This document shows, piece by piece, positions 25,456 to 35,083 of a DNA stretch of 64,000 nucleotides (position 1 is its first letter; every line of letters starts with the position of its first letter). This stretch comes from Burkholderia anthina. GTDB lineage: Bacteria; Pseudomonadota; Gammaproteobacteria; Burkholderiales; Burkholderiaceae. The stretch is from contig NZ_CABVLY010000036.1 of assembly GCF_902498995.1 (NCBI RefSeq), positions 1-64,000 on the forward strand. Direction: 5' to 3'. A model generated the notes under the pieces. The model was not told the origin of the DNA. It saw only the letters and a program-made list of their open reading frames with translations, and did not search any database. Position numbers and translations under genes: made by a program.

Positions 25456-26496
25456 ATGAGTACGCAACAGAACCGGCGCTTCGACGCGCTCGTTTTCATT
25501 GGTCGTTTCCAGCCTCCGCATCGTGGTCACCAGAATGTGCTGAAGTCGGCATTGAGCCGGGCCGAGCGCGTGTGCGTGCTGATCGGATCGACCGACAAGC
25601 CCCGCACCATCAAGGATCCGTTTTCGTTCGACGAGCGCTGCCAGATGCTGGTTTCGCTGCTCGACCCGTCCGAGCGCGAGCGCGTGACGATCGCACCCGT
25701 GCAGGATTCGACGTACAACGACGGCGACTGGGTGCGCTGGGTGCAGGATGCCGTGGCGTCCGCGCTCGGCGACGTCGCGCAGCGCAAGGTCGGATTGATC
25801 GGTCACGAGAAGGACGCCACGTCCTATTACCTGCGGATGTTCCCGCAATGGGAGCTCGTCGACGTCGATGCGACCGAAGACATTTCCGCGACCGAAATCC
25901 GCGACCAGTATTTTGCCGAACGCACCAACAGCTTCGTGCAGTGGGCCGTGCCGGAACCCGTGTTCGGCTGGCTCGAGCGCTTTCGCACGCAGCCGACCTT
26001 CGCACAACTGAAGGCCGAGGCCGAATTCATTGCCGCGTATCGCAAGGCGTGGTCGGCCGCGCCGTATCCGGTCACGTTCGTGACGGTCGATGCGGTGGTC
26101 GTGCACTCGGGGCATATCCTGCTCGTGCGCCGGCGCAGCGAACCGGGCCGCGGCCTGTGGGCCTTGCCGGGCGGATTCGTGAACCAGGACGAGCGGCTCG
26201 ATGCGGCCTGCATTCGCGAACTGCGCGAGGAGACCGGCGTGAAGCTGCCGGAGCCCGTGCTGCGCGGCTCGATCAAGGATCGCCAGGTATTCGATCACCC
26301 GGCCCGCTCGCTGCGCGGCCGCACGATCACGCACGCGTGCCTGTTCAACTTCCCGACTGGCGAGCTGCCGCGCGTGAAGGGCAGCGACGACGCGGACAAG
26401 GCACGCTGGGTGCCGCTCAACGAATTCGCGCAGATGCGCAACGTGATGTTCGAGGATCACTTCGAGATCGCGTATCACTTCCTGGGGAAGCTGTGA
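25456..26496 (+). CDS. nadM: Bifunctional NMN adenylyltransferase / Nudix hydrolase
   Basis: 346 residues. Residues 10-180 form the nucleotidyltransferase, with FIGRFQPPHRGH at 14-25 and ISATEIRDQYF for the ISTTxxR-like motif. Residues 205-340 form a Nudix domain with ALPGGFVNQDERL and RELREETG. This is the NadM-Nudix fusion seen in beta-proteobacteria and cyanobacteria: it joins NMN and ATP to NAD, and the Nudix part hydrolyses ADP-ribose. GAGGGAG precedes the ATG. It forms an operon with nadV, giving a two-step nicotinamide salvage route. Confidence 0.95.
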   Translation: MSTQQNRRFDALVFIGRFQPPHRGHQNVLKSALSRAERVCVLIGSTDKPRTIKDPFSFDERCQMLVSLLDPSERERVTIAPVQDSTYNDGDWVRWVQDAVASALGDVAQRKVGLIGHEKDATSYYLRMFPQWELVDVDATEDISATEIRDQYFAERTNSFVQWAVPEPVFGWLERFRTQPTFAQLKAEAEFIAAYRKAWSAAPYPVTFVTVDAVVVHSGHILLVRRRSEPGRGLWALPGGFVNQDERLDAACIRELREETGVKLPEPVLRGSIKDRQVFDHPARSLRGRTITHACLFNFPTGELPRVKGSDDADKARWVPLNEFAQMRNVMFEDHFEIAYHFLGKL

Positions 26497-26569
26497 TCCG
26501 CTGATTCCCCGGCACCGGTCCGCTGCGACAGACGCGGCGGCACTTCAACGGCCTAGAGGAGCTCTAGCC

Positions 26570-28003
26570 ATGCAAAACGTTCCCGGCGGCTTTGCCGCGG
26601 TTCTCGCCAATCCGATCCTCAACACGGATTCGTACAAGGCTTCCCACTTCCTGCAATACCCGCCCGACGCGCAGGCGATGTTCTCGTACGTCGAATCGCG
26701 CGGCGGCCGCTACGACCGCACGCTGTTCTTCGGTCTGCAGATGCTGCTGAAGGAATATCTGTGCCGGCCCGTCACGCACGCGATGATCGACGACGCGCGC
26801 GATTTCTTCGCGGTGCACGGCGAGCCGTTCAACGAGGACGGCTGGCGTCATGTCGTCGAGCGCTACGACGGCTACCTGCCCGTGAAGATCCGCGCCGTGC
26901 CAGAAGGTTCGATCGTTCCGGTGCACAACGTGCTGATGACCGTCGAATGCGACGATCCGAAGGTGTTCTGGCTCGCGTCGTATCTCGAGACGATGCTGTT
27001 GCGCGTGTGGTATCCGGTGACGGTCGCCACGCGCAGCTGGCACCTGCGCCAGACGATCCGCCGCTTTCTCGAGAAGACCGACGACGATCTCGCGCAATTG
27101 CCGTTCAAGCTGCACGACTTCGGCGCGCGCGGCGTGTCGAGCGCGGAGTCGGCCGCGATCGGCGGCGCGGCGCACCTCGTGAGCTTCATGGGCTCGGACA
27201 CGGTGCTCGGCGTGCTGGCCGCGAACCGCTTTTATCGCGAGCCGATGGCTGCATACTCGGTGCCGGCGGCCGAGCACAGCACGATCACGTCGTGGGGGCG
27301 CGACGGCGAGGCCGATGCGTACCGCAACATGATCGACCGCTTCGGATTGCCCGGCGCGATCGTGTCGGTCGTATCGGACTCCTACGATCTGTTCGCCGCG
27401 CTGGAAATGTGGGGCGGCCCGCTGCGTCAGGCGGTGATCGACTCGGGCGCGACGCTCGTCGTGCGTCCCGATTCGGGCGACCCGGTGACGATCATGCTGC
27501 AGACCGTGCGCGCGCTCGACGCGTCATTCGGTTCGACCGTGAACGGCAAGGGGCGGCGCGTGCTCAATCGCGTGCGCGTGATTCAGGGCGACGGTGTCGA
27601 CGAGCAATCGATCGAAGCGATCCTCGCCGCGCTCGACGATGCGGGTTATGCGGCCGGCAACGTCGTGTTCGGGATGGGCGGCGCGCTGCTGCAGCAGGTG
27701 AATCGCGATACGCAGCGCTTTGCGATGAAGTGCTCGGCGATCCGGCGCGACGGCGTGTGGCACGACGTATGCAAGGATCCAGTCACCGACCAGGGCAAGC
27801 GCTCGAAGAAGGGGCGGCTCACGTTGCTGCGCAATCGACGCACGGGCGAGTATCGAACCGTGGCGCTGCCGGTCGCGTGGGACGATCGCGCACTGGAAGG
27901 CGAATGGGACGATGCGCTCGAAACGGTGTTCGACACGGGGCGGATGCTGGTCGATGCGACGTTCGCCGAGGTGCGGGCGAGGGCGCACGCGGGCGAACGG
28001 TGA
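26570..28003 (+). CDS. nadV: Nicotinamide phosphoribosyltransferase
   Basis: 477 residues, of the NAMPT/NadV type. Key motifs are NTDSYKASHF (14-28), HDFGARGVSS, FMGSDTVLG, the catalytic-histidine region AEHSTITSWGRDGE (near 233-246) and the phosphate-binding VRPDSGDP. It converts nicotinamide and PRPP to NMN, which NadM then adenylates. GGAG precedes the ATG. The last 50 codons recur in a decayed copy at 35084-35240. Confidence 0.95.
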   Translation: MQNVPGGFAAVLANPILNTDSYKASHFLQYPPDAQAMFSYVESRGGRYDRTLFFGLQMLLKEYLCRPVTHAMIDDARDFFAVHGEPFNEDGWRHVVERYDGYLPVKIRAVPEGSIVPVHNVLMTVECDDPKVFWLASYLETMLLRVWYPVTVATRSWHLRQTIRRFLEKTDDDLAQLPFKLHDFGARGVSSAESAAIGGAAHLVSFMGSDTVLGVLAANRFYREPMAAYSVPAAEHSTITSWGRDGEADAYRNMIDRFGLPGAIVSVVSDSYDLFAALEMWGGPLRQAVIDSGATLVVRPDSGDPVTIMLQTVRALDASFGSTVNGKGRRVLNRVRVIQGDGVDEQSIEAILAALDDAGYAAGNVVFGMGGALLQQVNRDTQRFAMKCSAIRRDGVWHDVCKDPVTDQGKRSKKGRLTLLRNRRTGEYRTVALPVAWDDRALEGEWDDALETVFDTGRMLVDATFAEVRARAHAGER

Positions 28004-28100
28004 CACACGCGTCGGGGTGATGCGGCGGCGTGCGTCACCCTGGCGATGCCGGGGCGTGTCGCGCACCCGGTACACCGCGCACTGCGGGTAGTCCGCTGTT

Positions 28101-29012
28101 TCACGGCCCGGTTCGCGTGCGCATCGCATTGGTGACTGCGTCGCGCACACAACTCGCGGCGATTTCCGACGCACGCGTGCGTGCCGCACGCGCCAGACGC
28201 GCGATCACCAGCGGCTGGATCACGGTCGATTCCCGAATCGCACATTCGACGACGAGCGGCGAGCGCGTGACCGCCGGGCTTTGCGTGATCAGCAGCGACA
28301 CGCCGAGCCCGCTTGCGACCATTGCCCGAACCAGTTCGATCGAGACCGCGCGATAGCGGACGTTCGGTGACAGGCCGCATTGCCAGAACGGCGCCATCAG
28401 GAAGTCGCGGCTATGCGGCAGGTCGATCAGGATGACCGGATACGCGGCGAGATCGCGCAGCGAAATCGCGCGCTTGCGTTTCGCGAGCGCGGACCCGGCC
28501 GGTACGAGCGCATAGGGCCGCAATTCGGCGAGGCACTCGCGCTCGATATCTTCGGGCAGGCCGACGTCGTACATCAACGCGAAATCGATCTGCTGCTTGT
28601 GCAGTGCCATGTCGAGCTGCGCCAGATCGCCTTCCACGAAACGGATGTCGAGGCGAGGGTGGCGCTGCTGCGCGAGTTCCAGCACGCGCGGCAAATAGAC
28701 CGGCGCGATCGTGCTGAATACGCCGATATGGACGATGCCGCCCGGCTCGTCGCCGATGTCGTCGGTCGCGAATGCGGACGCCGACGCCAGCAACTGGCGC
28801 GCCTCGGCGAGCTTGCGTTCGCCGAAATGCGTGAGCGTCATCCGCGTGCCCGCGCCGCGCGTGAACAGCCGGTCGTCGAACAGCGCTTCGAGCTCGCGGA
28901 TCGCCACCGAGATCGAGGGTTGCGACACGCTGAGCTGGACCGCGGCGGCGGTCGTGCTGCCCGATTCGGCGGCGGCAACGAAATAACGAAGCAATCTCAG
29001 GGACAGAGCCAT
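28101..29012 (-). CDS. LysR family transcriptional regulator
   Basis: 303 residues from the ATG at 29012; an in-frame ATG at 29090 would add an atypical basic leader. The HTH lies in residues 1-60 (STTAAAVQLSVSQPSISVAI), and the effector domain starts at GIVHIGVFST. It is divergent from the CoA-transferase/acyl-CoA dehydrogenase operon with 119 bp between the starts, an AT-rich stretch well suited to a shared LysR operator. Control of that operon, with an acyl-CoA or acid as effector, is inferred from position. Confidence 0.93.
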   Translation of the reverse strand: MALSLRLLRYFVAAAESGSTTAAAVQLSVSQPSISVAIRELEALFDDRLFTRGAGTRMTLTHFGERKLAEARQLLASASAFATDDIGDEPGGIVHIGVFSTIAPVYLPRVLELAQQRHPRLDIRFVEGDLAQLDMALHKQQIDFALMYDVGLPEDIERECLAELRPYALVPAGSALAKRKRAISLRDLAAYPVILIDLPHSRDFLMAPFWQCGLSPNVRYRAVSIELVRAMVASGLGVSLLITQSPAVTRSPLVVECAIRESTVIQPLVIARLARAARTRASEIAASCVRDAVTNAMRTRTGP

Positions 29013-29131
29013 GACGAACCCATATGAAAATCTTATAGGCGTTAATTTATTCCGATATTTTATCTGATTGCCCCGCTCGAACAGAATCACTGCATCGGCC
29101 GACCCGGCCCGACCTTCAGGAGAAAGATGCC

Positions 29132-30406
29132 GTGACTGTGTCCAGGCTGCCGCTCGACGGCATACGCGTGATCGATTTTTCCCGGGTGCTCGCGGGGCCG
29201 CTGTGTTCGGCGCTGCTCGGCGACCTCGGCGCCGACGTGATCAAGATCGAGCCGCCCGCGGGCGACGACTACCGGGCGATCGGCCCGTTCGCGAACGGCG
29301 AGAGCGGGTTGTTCGGCGCGATGAACCGCAACAAGCGCAGTGTCGTGATCGACATGAAGACGTCCGACGGCCAGGCGCTTGCGCAGTCGCTGTGCGCCGG
29401 TGCGGATGTCGTCGTCGAGAACTTTCGCCCCGGCGTGGCCGAGCGGCTCGGGATCGGTTATGCGACGCTGTCGGCCCTCAACCCGGCGCTGGTGTACGCG
29501 AGCGTGTCCGGATTCGGGCAGACCGGCCCGGAATCGCGCCGGCCGGCGTACGACATCATCCTGCAGGCGATGTGCGGGCTGATGGATGCGACCGGCGCGC
29601 CCGACGGCGAGCCGACGCTCGTCGGCGATTCGGTGTCCGATGTAGTCAGCGGGATTTTTGCGTCATGGGGCGTGCTCGCGGCGCTGGTCGCGCGCGATCG
29701 CACCGGACAGGGCACGCACGTCGACGTAGCGATGTTCGATGCGACGATGAGCCTGACCGCGGCACTCGTCGCGCGTTACGCGACCACCGGCATTGCGCCG
29801 CGGCGTGTCGGCAACCGCCATCCGACGTCCGCGCCGTTCGGCGCATATCGTGCCGCGGACGGCCATTTCGTCGTCGCGGTACTCAACAACAAGCTGTTCG
29901 GTTTGCTGGCCGACACGATCGGCCAGCCGGCGCTGGCCGACGATGCGCGTTTCGCGTCCGACACGTCGCGCTGCGAGCACGAAGCGGCGTTGCGCGCGTA
30001 TATCGAGCAGTGGGCCGCAGCGCGCTCGGTCGACGAGGTCAACGCGACGCTGGCCGCGGCGGGGATTCCGGTCGCGCCGATCCGGAATATCCGGCAAGCG
30101 CTCGAAAGCGAGCAGGCACGGACACGGCGCCTGCTCGTCGATACCACCGCGGCCGACGGCTCGCCGATCCGATTGCCCGCGCAACCGCTGAAGTTTTCCG
30201 CATATCCCGACACGCGCACCACCCGCGCACCGCAGCTCGGCGAACACACGCGCGCCGTGCTCGGGCAGGTGCTCGGCCTCGACGACGCAACGATCGCCGC
30301 ACTGGCGAAGGCCGGCGTGATTCATGCGGCGCCCGGCATGACCGACGGCGGCGCCGCCGAACCGTCGCCACAGACCGAAATCCATCAGGAGATGAACGAT
30401 GCTTAA
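29132..30406 (+). CDS. CaiB/BaiF family CoA-transferase (class III)
   Basis: 424 residues. The start is a GTG with AGGAGA upstream. Family marks are LPLDGIRVIDFSRVLAGPL at the N-terminus, VVVENFRPGVAERLGIGY near 93-110, and GDSVSD with the catalytic Asp at about 166. Class III enzymes move CoA between carboxylic acids; here the product is probably oxidised by the acyl-CoA dehydrogenase encoded next, with which it overlaps by eight bases. The acid is unknown. Confidence 0.93.
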   Translation: MTVSRLPLDGIRVIDFSRVLAGPLCSALLGDLGADVIKIEPPAGDDYRAIGPFANGESGLFGAMNRNKRSVVIDMKTSDGQALAQSLCAGADVVVENFRPGVAERLGIGYATLSALNPALVYASVSGFGQTGPESRRPAYDIILQAMCGLMDATGAPDGEPTLVGDSVSDVVSGIFASWGVLAALVARDRTGQGTHVDVAMFDATMSLTAALVARYATTGIAPRRVGNRHPTSAPFGAYRAADGHFVVAVLNNKLFGLLADTIGQPALADDARFASDTSRCEHEAALRAYIEQWAAARSVDEVNATLAAAGIPVAPIRNIRQALESEQARTRRLLVDTTAADGSPIRLPAQPLKFSAYPDTRTTRAPQLGEHTRAVLGQVLGLDDATIAALAKAGVIHAAPGMTDGGAAEPSPQTEIHQEMNDA

Positions 30407-31538
30407 ACGACTGGGCGTCGGCGACGCCGACCTCGAAATGGCCGACGCGATCCGCCGCTTCGCACAAGCCGAACTCGCACCGCACGCGGCGCAGGTCGAT
30501 CGCGACGAGACGTCGACCACGCGTTACGTGCCCGCGCTGGCCGAACTCGGCGTGATGGGGATGAACCTGCCGGAGCGCTGGGGCGGAATCGGCGCATCGC
30601 CGGCCGCGATCATCCTGTCGCTGGCCGAGATCGCGAGCGCATGCGCGGCGACGTCGTCGATGATCGGCGCGCACTATCTGGCGACCGATTCGGTGCTGAT
30701 CGGCGGCGACGACGCATTGCGCGCGCGCTATCTGCCGGACGCCGCAAGCGGCGCGAAGCTGGGCGCATTCGCGTTGACCGAGCCGCAGGCCGGCTCCAAT
30801 CCGGCCGGCATGACGACGCAGGCCGTGCGCGACGGCGACAACTACCGGATTCGCGGCGTCAAGCACTTCATCTCGAACGCCGATGCCGCGCAGTTCATCG
30901 TCGTCTATGCGAAAACCTCGCCCGAGCTCGGGACGCGCGGCATCAGCGCGTTCGTCGTCGATCGCGATACGCCCGGCGTGTCGGTGTCGTCGCCGGAGAA
31001 ACTGATGGGCATTCACGGCGCGCCCGCGCACGAAGTCGCATTCGATTGCGTGGTGCCGGCATCGAACCGGCTCGGCGACGAAGGGAGCGGCTTCCGCACT
31101 GCGATGAAGGTGCTCGACAACAGCCGGCTCGATGTCGCGGCGACGAGCCTCGGGATCGCGGAAGCCGCGCTCGGCGATGCGATCGACTGGGCGAAGCAGC
31201 GTCACGTCGGCGGCGAGGCGCTCGCGAACAAGCAGGGGCTGCAATGGCGATTCGCCGACATGAAGACGCAGCTCGAAGCCGCGTGGCTGCTGACGCTGCA
31301 GGCCGCGGCGCGGCGCGCTGCCGGCGAGCCGTTTACCGACATGGCGTCGATGGCGAAGCTGTATGCGTCGGAGATGGTGGCATTCGTGACCGATGCGGCC
31401 TTGCAGATCCATGGCGGCTACGGGTTCACGCGCGAAATGCGGATCGAACGGCTCGTCCGGGACGCTCGCATTCTGAGGATCTACGAAGGATCGTCGGAGA
31501 TCCAGCGCACGGTGATTGCACGCACGATGCTTGCATGA
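30399..31538 (+). CDS. Acyl-CoA dehydrogenase
   Basis: 379 residues. Signature motifs are GAFALTEPQAGSNPAGM (FAD/substrate, near 123-139), QIHGGYGFTREM and the late RIYEGSSEIQR, whose Glu is the usual catalytic base. The enzyme introduces a 2,3-double bond in an acyl-CoA and passes electrons to ETF, whose genes follow 31 bp downstream. The overlap with the CoA-transferase gene indicates one operon. Confidence 0.95.
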   Translation: MLKRLGVGDADLEMADAIRRFAQAELAPHAAQVDRDETSTTRYVPALAELGVMGMNLPERWGGIGASPAAIILSLAEIASACAATSSMIGAHYLATDSVLIGGDDALRARYLPDAASGAKLGAFALTEPQAGSNPAGMTTQAVRDGDNYRIRGVKHFISNADAAQFIVVYAKTSPELGTRGISAFVVDRDTPGVSVSSPEKLMGIHGAPAHEVAFDCVVPASNRLGDEGSGFRTAMKVLDNSRLDVAATSLGIAEAALGDAIDWAKQRHVGGEALANKQGLQWRFADMKTQLEAAWLLTLQAAARRAAGEPFTDMASMAKLYASEMVAFVTDAALQIHGGYGFTREMRIERLVRDARILRIYEGSSEIQRTVIARTMLA

Positions 31539-31569
31539 CGGCTCGTGAAATCGAACAAGGAGACGCGTG

Positions 31570-32319
31570 GTGAAAGTATTGGTGGCTGTGAAAAGAGTGG
31601 TCGATTACAACGTGAAGGTCCGCGTGAAATCGGACAACACGGGTGTGGACATCGCGAACGTGAAGATGTCGATGAACCCGTTCGACGAGATCGCGGTGGA
31701 AGAAGCCGTGCGCCTGAAGGAAGCGGGCGTGTCGACGGAAGTGATCGCGGTGTCGGTCGGTGTCGCGCAAGCGCAGGAAACGCTGCGCACGGCGCTCGCG
31801 ATCGGTGCGGATCGCGCGATCCTGGTCGAGTCGAACGACAGCGTCGAGCCGCTGGCCGTCGCGAAGATCCTGAAGGCGCTGGTCGACAAGGAACAGCCGC
31901 AACTGGTGATCCTCGGCAAGCAGGCGATCGACGACGATTCGAACCAGACGGGCCAGATGCTGGCCGCGCTGGCTGGCCTGCCGCAAGCGACGTTCGCGTC
32001 GAAGGTGACGATCGCCGACGGCAAGGCGACTGTTGCACGCGAAGTCGACGGTGGCGCGGAAACGCTGTCGCTTCAACTGCCCGCGGTCGTGACGACCGAC
32101 CTGCGCCTGAACGAGCCGCGCTACGTGACGCTGCCGAACATCATGAAGGCGAAGAAGAAGCCGCTGGAAACGGTGAAGCCGGAAGACCTGGGCGTGGACG
32201 TCGCGCCGCGTCTGAAGACGCTGAAGGTGGTCGAGCCGCCTAAGCGGGCGGCGGGCGTGAAGGTGCCGGACGTGAAGACGCTGGTCGAGAAGCTGAAGAC
32301 CGAAGCCAAGGTGCTGTAA
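31570..32319 (+). CDS. etfB: Electron transfer flavoprotein, beta subunit
   Basis: 249 residues from the GTG at 31570. Two GTG codons are adjacent (31567 and 31570); the second gives the standard start MKVLVAVKRVVDYN and better spacing from AGGAGA at 31558-31563. SMNPFDEIAVEEAVRLKE and LGKQAIDDDSNQTG are the family signature regions binding AMP and contacting the alpha subunit. It takes electrons from acyl-CoA dehydrogenases in the cytoplasm. Confidence 0.95.
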   Translation: MKVLVAVKRVVDYNVKVRVKSDNTGVDIANVKMSMNPFDEIAVEEAVRLKEAGVSTEVIAVSVGVAQAQETLRTALAIGADRAILVESNDSVEPLAVAKILKALVDKEQPQLVILGKQAIDDDSNQTGQMLAALAGLPQATFASKVTIADGKATVAREVDGGAETLSLQLPAVVTTDLRLNEPRYVTLPNIMKAKKKPLETVKPEDLGVDVAPRLKTLKVVEPPKRAAGVKVPDVKTLVEKLKTEAKVL

Positions 32320-32335
32320 GAGGGAGCGGAAAGAA

Positions 32336-33295
32336 ATGACGATTCTGGTGATTGCAGAGTGCGACGCCCCGAAGGAAGCCCCCTTGGGGGGCAACGCGTC
32401 GATCAAGGCCGCGACGCTGAACACGGTGGCGGCGGCAGCGAAGATTGGCGGCGACATCCACGTGCTGGTGGCAGGCCACAACGCGCAAGCGGCGGCTGAT
32501 GCAGCAGCGAAGATCGCAGGCGTATCGAAGGTGCTGCTGGCCGACGCGCCGCAACTGGCCGCAGGCCTGGCGGAAAACGTCGAGGCGACGGCGCTGAACA
32601 TCGCGAAGGACTACTCGCACATCCTCGCGCCGGCGACGGCCTACGGCAAGAACATCGCCCCGCGTATCGCCGCGAAGCTGGACGTCGCGCAGATCTCGGA
32701 CATCACGGCAGTGGACTCGGCCGACACGTTCGAGCGTCCGATCTACGCCGGTAACGCGATCGCGACGGTGCAGTCGAGCGACCCGATCAAGGTCATCACG
32801 GTGCGTGCGACGGGTTTCGACCCGGTGGCAGCGGAAGGCGGAAGCGCATCGGTCGAGAAGATCGAAGCGGCAGCGGACGCAGGCAAGTCGCAGTTCGTGA
32901 GTCGTGAGGTGACGAAGCTGGACCGTCCGGAACTGACGTCGGCAAGCATCATCGTGTCGGGTGGTCGCGGTCTGGGCAGCGGCGAAAACTACACGAAGGT
33001 ACTGGAGCCGCTGGCGGACAAGCTTCAGGCCGCACTCGGCGCGTCGCGCGCGGCCGTCGATGCAGGCTACGTCCCGAACGACTATCAGGTCGGCCAGACC
33101 GGCAAGATCGTCGCGCCGCAGCTGTACATCGCGGTCGGTATCTCGGGTGCGATCCAGCACCTGGCCGGCATGAAGGACTCGAAGGTGATCGTCGCGATCA
33201 ACAAGGACGAAGAAGCACCGATCTTCAGCGTGGCCGACTACGGTCTCGTCGGCGATCTGTACGAACTCGTTCCGCAACTGACCGCGTCGCTCTGA
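32336..33295 (+). CDS. etfA: Electron transfer flavoprotein, alpha subunit
   Basis: 319 residues. The C-terminal FAD domain carries SGGRGLGSGENY, GQTGKIVAPQLYIAVGISGA and VAINKDEEAPIF. It binds FAD and passes electrons to ETF-ubiquinone oxidoreductase. One oddity: near residues 10-18 the sequence reads CDAPKEAPLGGNASIK, about eight residues longer than the usual N-terminal loop in relatives I recall; the DNA there is a GCCCCC-TT-GGGGGGC palindrome. It follows etfB by 16 bp. Confidence 0.95.
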   Translation: MTILVIAECDAPKEAPLGGNASIKAATLNTVAAAAKIGGDIHVLVAGHNAQAAADAAAKIAGVSKVLLADAPQLAAGLAENVEATALNIAKDYSHILAPATAYGKNIAPRIAAKLDVAQISDITAVDSADTFERPIYAGNAIATVQSSDPIKVITVRATGFDPVAAEGGSASVEKIEAAADAGKSQFVSREVTKLDRPELTSASIIVSGGRGLGSGENYTKVLEPLADKLQAALGASRAAVDAGYVPNDYQVGQTGKIVAPQLYIAVGISGAIQHLAGMKDSKVIVAINKDEEAPIFSVADYGLVGDLYELVPQLTASL

Positions 33296-33439
33296 TCCCT
33301 GCAACCCGTCAGGATCGATCGATCCTGCCCGCATGCCGTGTCGTCGCGGCCGGCGTGCGATTCACGCGAAGGACCGTAGCCTGATGCGCCGGTCCGAGCG
33401 AACCCCCAAGCGCAGTTTTCCACCGGTCAGGAGCCGAGC

Positions 33440-34870
33440 ATGGAACGTACCGCTTCACCTGTCGCCAATCCGTCGCTGATCGAGCGTCGCTCGATCGACC
33501 ATATTCCCGATGCCGAGCGCCACGGCAACCTGTTCAGTCAATTTACCCTGTGGTTCGGCGCGAACCTGCAGGTCACGGCAGTCGTCGTCGGCGCGCTGGC
33601 GGTGGTGCTCGGCGGTGACGTGTTCTGGTCGCTGATCGGTTTGCTGGCAGGCCAGGTACTTGGCGGCGCGGTGATGGCGCTGCACGGGGCGCAAGGGCCG
33701 CAGCTCGGGCTGCCGCAGATGGTGTCGAGCCGCGTGCAGTTCGGCGTGTACGGCGCGATCGTGCCGCTCGCGCTCGTCTGCGTGATGTATGTCGGATTCT
33801 CGGCCGGCGGAACGGTGCTCGCCGGGCAGGCGATCGCCGAATTGCTGCACGTCGGCCATACCGCCGCGATCCTGATCTTCTCCGCGCTCGTCGTGCTGCT
33901 CACCGGCCTCGGCTACCGGACGATTCATGCGATGGGGCGCGTATCGAGCATCGTCGGCACGCTCGCATTCCTGTATCTGTTTGCGAGCCTGCTGCACGGG
34001 CACGCGTTCGGTGCATTGCTCGCGAATCGCCACTTCACGCCCGCATCGTTCCTGCTCGCGGTGTCGTTGTCCGCGTCGTGGCAGATCGCATACGGGCCGT
34101 ACGTCGCCGACTATTCCCGGTACCTGCCCAGAGCGACGTCGCCCGTCAAGACCTTTGCCGCGGTGTTCTGCGGCACCGTGATCGGCGCACAGGTATCGAT
34201 GACGTTCGGCGTGCTCGCCGCCGCGCTCGCCGGCGATCGCTTCTCGGGGCACGAGGTTGCGTTCATCGTCGGCCTCGGCGCGACCGGCGCGATCGCCGCC
34301 GTGCTCTATTTCACGATCGCGCTGGGCAAGCTGACGATCACGACGCTCAACGCGTATGGCAGCGTGATGTCGGTTGCGGCGATCCTGACCGGCTTCGGCG
34401 GGCGGCGCGAGATCTCGCCGCGCACGCGCATCGCGTTCGTACTGCTGACCGTTGCCGCATCGAGCGGGATCGCCCTGGCCGGGCAGCACGATTTCCTGAA
34501 GGCGTTCTCGTCGTTCCTGCTGTTTCTGCTGGTGTTCTTCACGCCGTGGAGCGCGATCAACCTCGTCGACTATTACTGCGTCACGCGGGAACGTTACGAC
34601 GTGCCGGCATTGTTCGACCCGGACGGCCGGTACGGCCGCTGGAACGTCGTCGGCATCGCGGTCTACACGGTCGGCGTGCTCGTGCAGATGCCGTTCGTCG
34701 CGACGGGGTTTTACACCGGGCCGTGGGTCGATGCGCTGGGCGGCGTCGACGTGTCGTGGATCGTCGGCATCGTCGTGCCGGGCCTGTTGTACTACGTCGC
34801 GTCGCGCGGTGCCCTGGCGAGCGTGCCGGATCGCCTGATCCTGTCCGACTCGGCCCGCGATGCCGACTAG
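33440..34870 (+). CDS. NCS1 family permease (cytosine/purine permease-type)
   Basis: 476 residues with about twelve hydrophobic segments. LFSQFTLWFGANLQVTAVVVG (a run near 32-52), SSRVQFGVYGA and SWQIAYGPYVADYSRYLP are the helix 1, 3 and 6 signatures of the CodB/PurP-like NCS1 group, and NLVDYYCVTRERYDVPALF follows late. It should import a nucleobase or related heterocycle with H+ or Na+. It lies 144 bp after etfA, with GGAG before the ATG, and probably has its own promoter. Confidence 0.9.
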   Translation: MERTASPVANPSLIERRSIDHIPDAERHGNLFSQFTLWFGANLQVTAVVVGALAVVLGGDVFWSLIGLLAGQVLGGAVMALHGAQGPQLGLPQMVSSRVQFGVYGAIVPLALVCVMYVGFSAGGTVLAGQAIAELLHVGHTAAILIFSALVVLLTGLGYRTIHAMGRVSSIVGTLAFLYLFASLLHGHAFGALLANRHFTPASFLLAVSLSASWQIAYGPYVADYSRYLPRATSPVKTFAAVFCGTVIGAQVSMTFGVLAAALAGDRFSGHEVAFIVGLGATGAIAAVLYFTIALGKLTITTLNAYGSVMSVAAILTGFGGRREISPRTRIAFVLLTVAASSGIALAGQHDFLKAFSSFLLFLLVFFTPWSAINLVDYYCVTRERYDVPALFDPDGRYGRWNVVGIAVYTVGVLVQMPFVATGFYTGPWVDALGGVDVSWIVGIVVPGLLYYVASRGALASVPDRLILSDSARDAD

Positions 34871-34877
34871 AGCCTGT

Positions 34878-35080
34878 TCACACTCTCACGAGCGGCCCAA
34901 AGGCGCAGGCAAGCACCGCGAAGGCGAGATAGTTGCCCTCGAGTTTGTCGTAACGAGTGGGGACTCGACAAAAATGTTTGATGCGATGGAAGAAGCGTTC
35001 GACGATATTCCGAGTTCGATACAGCACGCGGCTGTATCTACGCTTGGTCTTTCGATTCGAACGCGACGGGTCGTGTTCGG
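34878..35080 (-). pseudogene. IS5-family transposase, C-terminal remnant
   Basis: The minus-strand frame ending in TGA at 34880-34878 reads RRYSRVLYRTRNIVERFFHR and then IKHFCRVPTRYDKLEGNYLA, the C-terminal DDE (Glu) region of IS5-group transposases. Everything upstream of this part is missing: at about 35081 the sequence changes to a nadV-like fragment. No terminal inverted repeats or target duplication could be matched. It is an old deletion derivative and not mobile by itself. Confidence 0.85.
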
Positions 35081-35083
35081 GAT

